Shown: piece after piece, positions 1 to 10,400 of the stretch
Position numbering within the stretch: the stretch's first letter is position 1
How the letters are laid out: each line of letters starts with the position of its first letter
From: Larus michahellis
Lineage: Eukaryota; Chordata; Aves; Charadriiformes; Laridae
Assembly (NCBI RefSeq): GCF_964199755.1
Contig: NC_133896.1
Location: 88,458,215 to 88,522,214, forward strand
Length of the DNA: 64,000 nt
Direction: 5' to 3'
Notes under the pieces: generated by a model
The model's input: the letters and a program-made list of their open reading frames with translations, nothing else
Told to the model about the DNA's origin: nothing
Databases searched by the model: none
Made by a program: the position numbers and the translations under genes

Positions 1-1394
1 GCTGCACCATTTTTCTGGTATATGTTCCTTAATGCATGTTTCCTTGACAGCTTTTTTTTTTTTCTCCTGTGTGCCTCATAACCTGTTTGGTTTGGTCCTG
101 TTGGAGGACTGCCTTTTTCATTAGGAAGCGTAGGATTTACTTACCTTTTTTCTAACTTCATGGTGAAATAAAGCTATGGTAAAAGACCATAAAACAAATA
201 AAGATAACTCAATATTTAATATACTTGATCCTACTGGATGAAAGTTATTCACAAGATGCCATCCTCTCTGGGGTGGAACAGGGCAACTCTTTTTACTATG
301 GTGCAATAATATGTAATGATGGAAAAGACTTTCCCATCCAAATGAATTTGAAACTTAGCAAGAAAATAATTATTCCAGCTGCCACATACCCAGCAGTGTG
401 CGTTTCTGTGATTTGATCCAAGATCAAGTTCCTGGAATAGATGAACAATTGTGGATTAACACACAGACATGCAGATACACACACGCTACAAAGGCTAGAG
501 CACTGCAAATGACTTTTTTCCTTCTCAAAGTGCCAACAAACTATGAAAAAGAATAGTTTGGAGTAAAAAATCAAAGCAACATTAATGCCAAGATGATACT
601 AATTGTCTTCCAGGTTAAGAGGAAATATTTTAGTCAAAAATATATAAAACATTTGCAAGTCATTTTATGTTTTCATGACTAAATTTACTTGCAACAAAAC
701 AGTACAACAGGTCTGAACTGATTAAAAGAAGTTCTGTTAGGAATTTGTTCTGACTTAAGCAACTTAATTGTAATTAGAACTTCAGTCACTGTGAACTTTT
801 GTTTCTTAAATAAAAGAATTAGTAAAAAATAAACTACTCTGTTCATGTTGCAATCAAATTGCAAAACACAACTTGGAGAGATCTAAACACAGAGAAGGAA
901 ACCCAAATAGCAACCAGAGGCAAAGGAGGGCAAGGAAAACTTCTGAGTTTGATTATACCCAAGGAAAGATTAAAAAGCCATGTAGTAAATGTGCTCATTT
1001 CTCTACTTTCACCTTGGCACATCTTACTATTGCCCTCTGATTACTGCAGCACATGAGCAAGCACAGTGTGTACAAGGTAGGGATTGGGCTGTGTTTACAT
1101 CAAACAGTAGCCTGGGATATTAATTAGTCTGAGGATCCCCGAGCATCAGCTGAGGAGCATACAAGCCTCCTTTGCTGGAGTAAAGCACTTGCTGGGGGAG
1201 ATGACCTCCCATGGCCCGTTTCCCACAGTGGGCCGGAAAGCTTCTCTGAAAAATGCTCTATGCTTCCCTCATTCCTGCCCTCGCACGCAGGTTTCCTTTC
1301 TGCCCGAAAAGGTGTTGGTTATGGAAATTGGCCAAAGCTATCGCTGACTCACTGGAGAAGGGTTTCTGTCCTGTAAGATTGCTGCAAGGAGGCG
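1..1394. other. Unique AT-rich DNA, no gene seen
   Basis: Only short open frames (under 95 codons) with no recognisable domain occur on either strand, and stop codons are dense in all frames. A short T-run lies near 51-63. I see no mobile element ends, tandem repeat or RNA gene. The stretch is best left as intergenic or intronic DNA. Confidence 0.6.
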
Positions 1395-1605
1395 TGTAGG
1401 CTCACGGCGAACAAGCCACGTCATTTGGCATGCCCTCAAATCACAGCTGTCATTACTCTGTTTGGCTTTAATTGCGTATGCGGGTTGATCTGCTCGAGAT
1501 TGATGAGGCGCTTACTCCTAACAAAGAAACAGTTCAGGGGATGTGCTTTCCACCAGTGTGTATGATAGATAAATTAATTAATGCCTTTCACACCCCTCTT
1601 CCTGT
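1395..1605. promoter_or_regulatory. Candidate conserved non-coding element (homeodomain/SOX motif cluster)
   Basis: Motifs seen: a CAGCTG E-box directly followed by a TGTCA Meis-type core (about 1444-1452), a SOX-type AACAAAG (1520-1526), and a doubled homeodomain core AAATTAATTAATG (1571-1583). CpG dinucleotides are more frequent here than in the flanks. Dense developmental transcription-factor motifs with no coding potential are characteristic of vertebrate enhancers, but conservation itself was not tested. This is inference from motif content alone. Confidence 0.25.
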
Positions 1606-4160
1606 GGGGAGGATGCTTAGAGGAAGGTCAGAGGAAGAAGAAAAATGAGAAGAGAGATGCTGTGAGAAAGTTCTGAGGTTACTTTTTCCTGATCACTATT
1701 AGAAGCGGTTAATCCTTTGAAAGAGCAGAGCTGCTATGTGATCAAATAAAAATAATATAATAGGCAGCAACGTAAGTGCATGTTTCGTTACTCTAAATTG
1801 ATTTAAACTGGCAGAAGGAAGTAACAAATGCTTGGTTCCCTTGAAAAATAGGTTCTATGTATTTTCTTCATGAGAAGAAAATGATATCTTTTAAGTTTTA
1901 AAGTTGTTTCGTTTTGCAGAGTTTAAAATGTGTCCTTATATTTGGTGGATGGAGAAATAGAGAGGTTTCTTTTCATGTCTCTATGAAAATAGTCATTGAA
2001 CAACAACCAGAAGAGTAGAATTTAATGCAGAGTTTTGAGGAAATGAAAGGACTGACGATAACCTCAAAATTGTCCATAAACTCTTTGTAAGATGTTATGA
2101 TTGATAATCTGTGCTTAATCGATATAATCAATTAATAACGACAAAATAGTTGTTAATTTACAGATGATTTTGGGAGGAAAAAAAAAAGCAAATACCTTTA
2201 GGTAAAAAGTATTCAGAACAAAATTCAAATTTTCCTTTTTGATAAAGTTGCAATTTCAGGGGAGTGGAGTTACATTCCACAAATAAAACTGAAAACTAAT
2301 TTATTGTGAAAACTAGCTTCAGTTATTTTTTTTTTAATAGTTCCTAGCTGTTCTGGTAGAAATAGCTGTATTCAAAATATGTGAGACATTAAAAAAACAA
2401 AAAAATTTGACAATGTGAAAAATATTGAAAGATGTTGATTTACAGAAGACTATATAAAATCCTCTTCCTTTGAAAAATTATGGCCAGCTGTATTTAGTAC
2501 CCTTTAATTATGTATTTGATCTGGTATGTCATTTATTCATCCTGCTTTCCCCAGCTGATTTCTGACTGAGCAGCTCTAAAGCACACAGTGGTAACTGGGT
2601 CAGCTATATTTTTGGTGTGACTTGAAAGAGAGAATAAGTTTTCCTCCCTAAGGAAAATTTGGAATGTATTTGGTTTTGGCCGTGAGAAGAAGTCCGAAGT
2701 GAAGGAATCAAGCATGAAAACATATAAAATTTATGTTTTGTGGAAGAGTTTATATAGGACAAGATAAAATGATGTTTGCATCACCACAGCTACTAGTTAT
2801 TCCCCGTGTCAACACCCTTTGCTTTGGGTGAGGAAGTGTCCTGCTGTTGGTGATTCTCAGGACCTATTCCAATATGTAGGCAGCATTCGAAGAAAATTCA
2901 ATCCCAAGAAAAATGATGTGACACAGTCCTGTTTACTGCCTTGAGAAATTCACCCTCCCGTGCCCAAGATCAGTAAACTTTCACACCAAAGCTTTGTCTC
3001 GATCAGTGACGAGGAAGATCCTTCTCGGAAACAGCATTATTTCTTCTCACAGCTGGCAAGAAGATAAAAAGACAAAACGATGGAGCCAACCAGGGCACCA
3101 GCAAGACGAACGGAGAAAAGCAAAACTCAAGGAGGTCTTATCCTACAGTGGTTTTTTTTGATGGGCCATTGATCTATTCTTGTATTTTAAACCTTGCACC
3201 TTGACTGTTTGGGAATCAAATACATTTAAAATTGGGAAACAGGTATCGATGCCTTGAAGAAATTACATTATGAAAAGATTTCCTCTTTCTCCTCTTCACA
3301 AATTGTTTTCGCTGAAGTGTGTGCCTGAGGCCTGCCAAGTGGCAGTGCCCCAGGCATTATTCTGGGGAATGTTTTTGTCGGAAGCATGAAGTTTTATAAC
3401 TTGAACTTTGAACTCAAGTAAACTCTTGTTCGTGCAGGGGCGGGCTGTGAGCTATTTGGGTGCAGACAACCAGATTGTGAGCTGGTTGAATACAACCTGT
3501 TTTAAGGTACATCTGAGCAGCTTGTAACTCTCCAGAGCTGCAAGACTCACCCCCAGCCCATGGGATGCTCCAGGGAGAGGCTTCCCTCCCGCTGTCTTCA
3601 GCTGGATGCTGGTTCTGTGGTGATCCCACCCAGGCTCATCTCGCCATGGGAGCAGAGCCTCTCTCTTTTGAGATTAACTTTATCTTCATCAGTTCAGGCT
3701 TATTAAGTTTATTCTGGCTTGTGAGTGTTCATTAAGGCTTAGCTGGCTGCTTTGAGAGGTAAAAATGATTTTTCTTTCTCATGTGGGAAGGGCCGCTTAA
3801 TTGTGAGGAGAAGCTATCTGCTTCTGTCTGCCCCTACTGGTGCCTTGGTATTTCACAGATGGTCACTTCAGCCCCTTCAAAACAGGCCTTGGGAATAGCA
3901 CTGTAAAAAACTTCACAAATCTTTTTGCAGTTCAGCCAAATTAAACCTGAAAATGTAGCAAAACCCAAATCCGTATAAACCGTGAAGGGAGGGGGGAATT
4001 GTCCGAGTGATGTTGGCCCCAAAGCGCCTTTGTTTGGAAATTTCTGATGCTGACATTTCTGCCCGCTTACATAAGCTAGATGACAGTGCTGCAGAACAGA
4101 TGAAGCATCTGTCTTGGATATTTATAAAAATGCCACTTTTGGAAAAGTGTGATTAGTTAT
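1606..4160. other. Unique DNA, no gene seen
   Basis: Mostly AT-rich DNA with no open frame longer than about 70 codons. A PBX/HOX-like patch with a TGATTGAT core and several TAAT cores lies near 2098-2160. No mobile element or RNA gene is recognisable. The last 700 bases become richer in GC. Confidence 0.55.
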
Positions 4161-5499
4161 TTATTTCTTTTCAATAAGTGGAAAGGCTGGATGTGAATCA
4201 CTGGCTGGGCTGTCCCAAGCCTGCAGGTGTTCTGGAATGGACACGGGACATTTTCGGTCTCTGCTGCTGAGCGTGGCGTCGTTGAGGGATGGCTTTGCTG
4301 CAGGAGGCTCTGAAACCCCTGCCTCCTGGGAAGGCTTCTCTCGAGGGCCTTGCCTCGACAGCAGGACTGTACTTGTCATCCTAATGCCTCTCATGGCAGC
4401 ACGGATGGGATGCCAACAGCTCAGGCACTTCCCTGCTTCTCTCTCCAGGCGTTGCTCCCAATATTGAGCAGAAGATGTACTATTGCTCGTTAAGAACAGG
4501 CTAGGGCTGTGCTGGAGGTGGTTGGGCAGAACCAGGTAAAGCACAGACAGCTTTTGAACTGGGCAATAAAAACCAGTCTCCGTTAAGTTCAACTTCTCCC
4601 TGACACCTTCTTAGCGGGGCAGCACAGCATCTCAGCTGGGTCTGCAGCTCCTTCTCTGACATCCCTACTCGTTTCGCACGCCCGTCCTCTGCACAGCCAT
4701 GGAGCTGCCTGGTATAAGCTGGTACAACCCAGGAATAGACGCTGCTGCTGGTGTCCTGGAGTTTGATGGCAGAGACTGCAACCATTACCTCTGAAAACAG
4801 CAAACGATGCTTTTACCACACTGCATTCATTACCACCCCAGTGCCTTCTGCAGGGGATTAGCAACTTGGATTTCTTCCAAAGCCTGAAGGGTGAGTGCCT
4901 CTTACAGCAACCCTGGAATGATGGACATGCCTTTGCAAAGAGTGCGCTAATACTGATGGGGGCCAGAAAATTGTACTTGTTGAATGCAAGTTTCCCAATG
5001 GGTCAAATTACTCTCTTGGCTCTCATTAAAAAAGTCTGTAAAGTGAGGAGACCACAGCTGCCGTCACTAAAGAGGAAACAGCACCAGTTCAATGTGATGC
5101 TCAAAGGTGCCAGGAAAAGCAGGCCTTTATTTTCTGTCCCAACACAGCCTCTACAAGTGGCTTGTTTGACTTTATCTGTCCTGACAGATACTTTTGCTCA
5201 TAGTGAGTGCATCACTCTCCTCTTCTACAACAATTCTGTGGGTTTTGTTTTGCTGTAGAAGCTGAGCTATTGCTTGGTAAGTCTAAATCAGTGAGTTTTC
5301 CACATTTTCCAATTGCGGTCCCCCGAATATTTTCCAGTGGTGGTGCAGCCTGTTATCTAGTGGATTTAAGTGTATTGGCAGCAGGCTCGCTTCCCTGCGT
5401 GACCTGTCACGGACCCCTTAGAAGCTGTTCTTACTCTGTGGGGATATTTCCACCGTAGGTAGAAAAATTGCAGGTCTGGATCATTAATATCCTCCTAGC
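4161..5499. other. GC-richer unique DNA with chance open frames
   Basis: Several overlapping open frames occur on both strands, including a 143-codon one on the minus strand (4161-4592) and a 130-codon one on the plus strand (4866-5258). Overlap on both strands, lack of any recognisable domain and low-complexity translations argue that they are by-products of GC content. A short splice-site pair (4854-4890) is discussed among the findings. No mobile element ends are visible. Confidence 0.5.
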
Positions 5500-5780
5500 T
5501 AAGTCTGTAGCGCTCCGCAGCGGCATACGTGGGCTAGATGGCAGTGCAGCCCGCCGATGCCGTGTTACCTTGCTGCTGTGGGGCAGCCCCCCCTCCCCCG
5601 CTGCACGCAGAGGATAAAGGCATCCTCCAAGCATCCTTTTCCTCCAGACTTTGCAGCTGCTGTGCTGGGACGAGATGTGTGTCTCGCTTCTTCCGCAAAA
5701 TCCAACTGGAGGAGAAGGGGGACACGAGCGTACGCGTGTGCCTTCTCCGTTGTCCGCCGGGCACAGAGCCAGTCCTCCAC
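5500..5780. promoter_or_regulatory. CpG-rich patch (small candidate CpG island)
   Basis: I count about 19 CpG dinucleotides in roughly 260 bases, far above the flanking DNA where CpG is scarce, and the patch is locally GC-rich. Such a patch could be a small unmethylated regulatory island, an orphan promoter or simply a GC-rich relic. It explains the pile-up of overlapping 95-119 codon open frames on both strands at this place, none of which shows a recognisable domain. No TATA box or clear initiator stands out. Confidence 0.35.
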
Positions 5781-5943
5781 CAAAATCCATCCAGTGGTGG
5801 TGGATTTGGGACAGGTGCCTATGGAATCCAGGGATGCCAAGTGAGCTCCAGGGGCTCCAGGGAAGAGGGTGGACACAGAGGACTCAGCAGGTAACCCCAC
5901 TGCAGTGGCTGCTGGAGGCACAGGTCAGCTCTGAGGCCGGTGG

Positions 5944-6010
5944 TGGACCTACCTACGGGCACAATGCTCATGACGGACCTACCTACAGGCACTGGTAGGG
6001 CAATGCTCAT
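5944..6010 (+). repeat. Short tandem duplication, two copies
   Basis: The block GGACCTACCTACGGGCAC followed by a CAATGCTCAT tail is present at about 5944-5970. It recurs at 5975-6010 as GGACCTACCTACAGGCAC, an 8-base insert and the same CAATGCTCAT tail. The period is about 31 bases, with one substitution in the first block. It is a local slippage-type duplication at the edge of the CpG-rich patch. Confidence 0.75.
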
Positions 6011-9000
6011 AGTCCCTCACCCTACATGTTCTTGCGGCTGCCCTGTCTTTTCTACAACGCCCTTTCTTTTTCATCTCACATAGCAGGGCATTTTCTGGTG
6101 TGAACAGGACAGCAGTGCTTTCGTTGCTGCTCTTCCTCCAGGGGCATCAGTAGAAGATTTTGTAGCTTACAAATTTTTATCAAGGTAAGGAAGTAGGTAG
6201 CACCTATTCCTCCAAATACTGTACCCATATGTACGGTGTACCATACTTCTAGGAACTGGACTTACATCCCATTGACTTCAGAATGACAGATACACGTATT
6301 TCAACTAAGCTCATGTTTACAATCACCCTAAACGGCAACTTTCCAAAACTAGTAACGTCAACGATCACCTACAGCTGTGCACTGCCTTCAGCTGGAGCCA
6401 TCATTTGTTAGCTCCCCTGAAAATAAAACCTGTCAAGATCACACCGGTAAACTTATTCCTAACTTTCAAGAGAAAAATGGGGAGCGCTGCACTCTTGGTG
6501 AAGAGGTGAAAGCTTCAGCAAGAATGTGAAAGACCCAAAGGAAAAAAGCCTCTGAGTAAGTTTTGATTTACAGCATGGCCCATTTCCCCTGTACAGCCTG
6601 CTCAATGGCTGTTCAGTGGCTTTCTGATATTCTCTATGCAAAATCCACATTGGTAAAAAAAAATACCACTTGACTGGGTAAAACAGTTACTGATGACCTG
6701 ATCCAAAGCTAACTGAAATGAATCCTAGTGAAGGGGCTACAGAACAACGCTTTCACAAAGTCTTAATTGGATTTTGGATGAAGCTCTAAAGGGGCCAGTT
6801 GTGTGGGAGATGTTTTACCCGCTGTGCTTTCTTTTTTTTTTTTGTCTCCGACCTGACGGATCCCAGTGGTGGAATTTCAGGCACAGTCTGTTGCCATCTC
6901 TGCTGGCAGGCAGAGGACATTTCTGAGTCCACCCACGTAAAATCTGCACTGGCGAATATCTCTGGATGTTTGCTTGCACACACACAAACAAATACACAGG
7001 CTGCGTTAAAAAGCATCACTGGCGTTATAAAGTCAAATAAAGACATAATAAAAGGCAAAATGAAGGCGGTGTAATTCTGTGTCACTGTTGTATACTCAAG
7101 GGCATTTTTCTGGCTTCTTAATGGTAGATTTTTCAACCTTAATAATGTCCTTTTAATACATTTATGAAATCGCCGGAGGTTTTTTAGTAGCAAATTAAAA
7201 CAAAACAAAAGCCCCATTGCTTAGCATTATGTTGACACTCAGTTTGATCATAAACAGGGATGAAACTTCCAGATTCACTTTTCCCCAATGGTTTTCAAGG
7301 GTGTGAGCTTTCTTTAGTCCCATCCCATCCTAGAAGACAGCGTCATGCACTTGTTCCTTTCCTGTTCCTGGCTCTGGGTCACCAGTCATTGTCTCTTAGC
7401 CATCTCCACCTAGTTTTCATTTCACAGCCTGTATTATTCATTTTTTGCATGCCTCCATCCAGTCACAGCTGCCTTCTGAGCTCCAGCTGCCATCTTCTGG
7501 TTTCTCAGCCACTGTCCTCTCCCAGCTAGGATTCCAGTCACGCTGAAGAAATGTGCTCCAGGCTGCTGTTTTCAAACACCTTTCCTGAGATCTTTGCTCA
7601 AACTTAGAGTTTCAGGGAATGCCCTGCTTAATCTCCCCTGCATCAAGCTCGGTGAGGATGCAATAGTTAAAGAAATAGGCTGTGGAGCTTAAGAAGAGTC
7701 TTCTGTCCATGTACAAACTGATTTTTTAATGGTCTTGCAACTTGGACAAATTTAGGCAAAATTTCATGTTCTCCACAGAAGGCCTTTCCCTGCATCAAGC
7801 AAGCTGTCTCCCATGAATTTTAGGATACAAATCACAAGGAAGGACGCATTTCTCAAGAAAAGGAGCACTAAGTTTGTGTGTTTATTTTACCAGGGTAAGA
7901 CTGCATCTTTTCCCATCATTTTGTTTACAGGAAGAGTGGATTCACTTGGACTGAGGTGAAATTAAACAAATGCAAACATCCTTCAGCCTGTCTCAGCCTG
8001 ATAACTGGAATGGTAGAATTCACCCTAAACGCTTCAAGTTTGGCAAAGTTATAAGCAGAGAAAACAGGCCTTGCAACATCAAGTATCAACTGACATAAAA
8101 TTAGGCAGTGCTATCAGCTCCACCTATAAAGTTACCATATCATGGAGTCAGCGGAGGGTGAAAGGAGACACCCAAACCAACACCCAGTACAAAAGGAAGA
8201 AGCTTCAATGGCTTAGAGATATAACAACAGGGTCTCTACTTGGGCAGTTTTGGCGTCTGAGGAGATAATATGCTGGGTTCTTTCTTTTGCCGGCTGTATA
8301 ACAGAGCTGAGAGAGAAAATTGATTTTTCATGCAAAATATTGAGTTGCAGTTCGCTTGTAATTTAATTTATTATTTTTATACTCTGCACATAATTTGTTA
8401 GGGCTCTCTCCTATCTCTATAACATTGTTGGAAAAGGTAATATCGAACAGTTTGCAAGCAATCTTAATTTGCTGTATTATAGGCATTTCTCTTATAATCA
8501 TTACTATTGTTTCCAGGCCGTAAAATGTAACTGGTGTGTGAGCATGCAAGTATTTGCAGGCTGGGAAAGCATCGCGGACTGCTAGGATACATCGGTCACG
8601 CAGGTAGGTGGTATACCCACAACATCTCCAGGCTAAGGATTGTGTCACAGCTTGTGTGGAAAACTGGGTTTGGGGCCTTTATTTTTTTAAGTTGCTCATC
8701 TGTTTCAATTTCCCTTTTTCCCCTGGTTCTTAATGCTTCACTCCTTCCCCCCTCCTCATTTTTTTGCCCTTTATTTATTCTAGAAACTCAGGAATGCAGG
8801 GTTGCAAGAACCCAAAATTTGCAAGGTTTGTGTCTGTTTGATATGGGCTTTTAGAGGAGTTAAATATTTAAAAAAAAACCCAACAGATACCCCCCCCCAA
8901 CCTCTAAAGCTGAGCACCCCCCTCTTGAATTGCCAAGTGGTTTGCAATGCATGGATGAAAAAGATGGTACAGGTGATGCAGAGCAGCCTTCAGCCACCTT

Positions 9001-9047
9001 TACTCCAGGAGAGATCTCTAGGTGGAGCCCCTGAAGTGGTGTTGTGT
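6011..9047. other. Unique DNA with two motif-rich patches
   Basis: No gene or mobile element is recognised. Conserved-element-like patches lie near 7080-7200 (TTAATAATG and TTTTAATAC type cores) and at 8310-8540, the latter listed separately. A run of C at about 8891-8899 directly follows an A-run. Open frames here are short (at most 143 codons) and overlap on opposite strands. Confidence 0.5.
8310..8540. promoter_or_regulatory. Candidate conserved non-coding element
   Basis: AT-rich patch with an octamer-like ATGCAAAA near 8330, a homeodomain run TAATTTAATTTATTA near 8359-8373, TTAATTTG near 8464 and a SOX/FOX-like ATTGTTTCC near 8506. The codon content is unremarkable. The assignment rests only on motif density and is low confidence. 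Confidence 0.22.
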
Positions 9048-9452
9048 CACAGAATCACAGAATGGTAGGGGTTGGAAGGGACCTCTGGAGATCATCTAGT
9101 CCAACCCCCTGCCAGAGCAGGGTCACCTAGAGCAGGCTGCACAGGAATGCGTCCAGGCGGGTTTTGAATGTCTCCAGAGACGGAGACTCCACCACCTCCA
9201 TGGGCAGCCTGTTCCAGTGCTCTGCTACCCTCAAAGTAAAGAAGTTCCTCCTCATGTTTAGGTGGAACTTCCTATGTTCAAGTTTGTGCCCATTACCTCT
9301 TGTCCTGTCCCTGAGCACCACTGAAAAGATCCTGGCCCCATCCTCCTGACACCCATCCTTTAAGTATTTATAAACGTTGATAAGGTCCCGTCTCGGTCTT
9401 CTTTTTTTCAGACTGAAAAGACCCAAATCCCTCAGCCTTTCTTCATAAGAGA
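9048..9452 (-). mobile_element. CR1 LINE, 5'-truncated, minus strand
   Basis: The plus strand starts with CACAGAATCACAGAAT, the reverse complement of the ATTCTGTG octamer tail that ends CR1. It continues with the CR1 3' UTR signature (GGTTGGAAGGGACCTCTGG). Read on the minus strand it encodes the C-terminal part of CR1 ORF2, running from [14 protein letters not shown] to [10 protein letters not shown], in one open frame for about 110 codons. The family protein is some 900 residues, so only the last tenth remains. Homology stops near 9452, where the minus-strand frame runs into unrelated DNA. It is very similar to the copy at 16,572-16,870, so both belong to the same fairly young subfamily. It is non-autonomous and dead, since no reverse transcriptase or endonuclease is present. 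Confidence 0.95.
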
Positions 9453-10129
9453 GTGTCTTCTTAGTGCAAATGAGCCAGAGAAGCCAGGGAAGATTTGTGT
9501 CCCAAGGAGGCAGCTGAGCTCTGGTGTTGACTGCCTGCTCTCTAGTGGAAGGGGGGATCAAGGACTGATCCAGCGTAGCTGGTGTTTCCATGAGCCCGAC
9601 TTGGTTGCCTGATGTGGACCGAAGTGCTGAACTGAGAGGATTCCCGGGGAAACCCTAGGGACAGTCTGTCTCTGTTTTTGGATTTTTTTATAGGTGTCGT
9701 GAAGCTTAAGCTCTGCCTTTGTTCAGGGGGAGGGAAGGTCTGCTGCTCCCCCAGCTCCCCGGGGGGCTCCCTGAGCAGTAAAATATGAGCTGCATGGGGC
9801 AGGCTGATCTGGACACCTTGTCACGATGGTGCCTCAGTGGGGCAGTAGGGCTGGTGTTTGCGAATTCCTTTTCAGCTGGATTCAACAGCTCCATCTTCCA
9901 AACCAGGCATGCCTTTGCGTCCTCCAGGTCTCATGGCACAGAGGGCTGCCCAGTTGTCATCTGAGGTAGAAACTAAGATTAAGTTTCACTGGATAAAAAG
10001 AAAAGCGGGGGGAGGGGGGAAAGATTCCAACCACAACTTCACCTTGTAGGATAACTTCATCACTTCTCCTCTCAATCTGATATATTATTATTTTCTGTTT
10101 ATATTTTTTCAAAAAATACCAAGCCAAAT

Positions 10130-10400
10130 TGAACGTAGCTACGAGCTGAGTTATGCTAAGGTTAAATTTGCCGTAATTAGACTTTTCTCAACTTCTTCCT
10201 CCTTTACTCAGTTTAATTATTAAGTGGTTCAAAGACACCCTCTCGCCACAGATTTTTTTCTGCTTACGAGTAAAGCTAGGTAGCCCACCAAGTGGCAGCT
10301 ATTGTCGAATGCCCATAGGTAGAAATGAGTAGCACTTATTTCAGTAGCCAGGCATCTCTAATCAACAGTTTTATTCTCAGTCGCCACATATGTCCAAAAA
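10130..10400. promoter_or_regulatory. Candidate conserved non-coding element with NKX-type site
   Basis: TAATTAG lies at 10,174-10,180 and TAATTATTAAGTGG at 10,214-10,227, the latter ending in TTAAGTGG, a good match to the NKX2-class consensus. Further TAAT-like cores and several isolated CpGs are present. Conservation is untested and the interpretation as an enhancer is inference. Confidence 0.27.

Noticed and set aside
4161..4592. 143-codon minus-strand open frame
   Set aside because: No similarity to a known family. A plus-strand frame overlaps it over half its length, and it appears to be a composition effect.
6786..7217. 143-codon minus-strand open frame
   Set aside because: It crosses a lysine-coding T-run and a motif-rich AT patch. 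The translation is low complexity in parts and has no domain.
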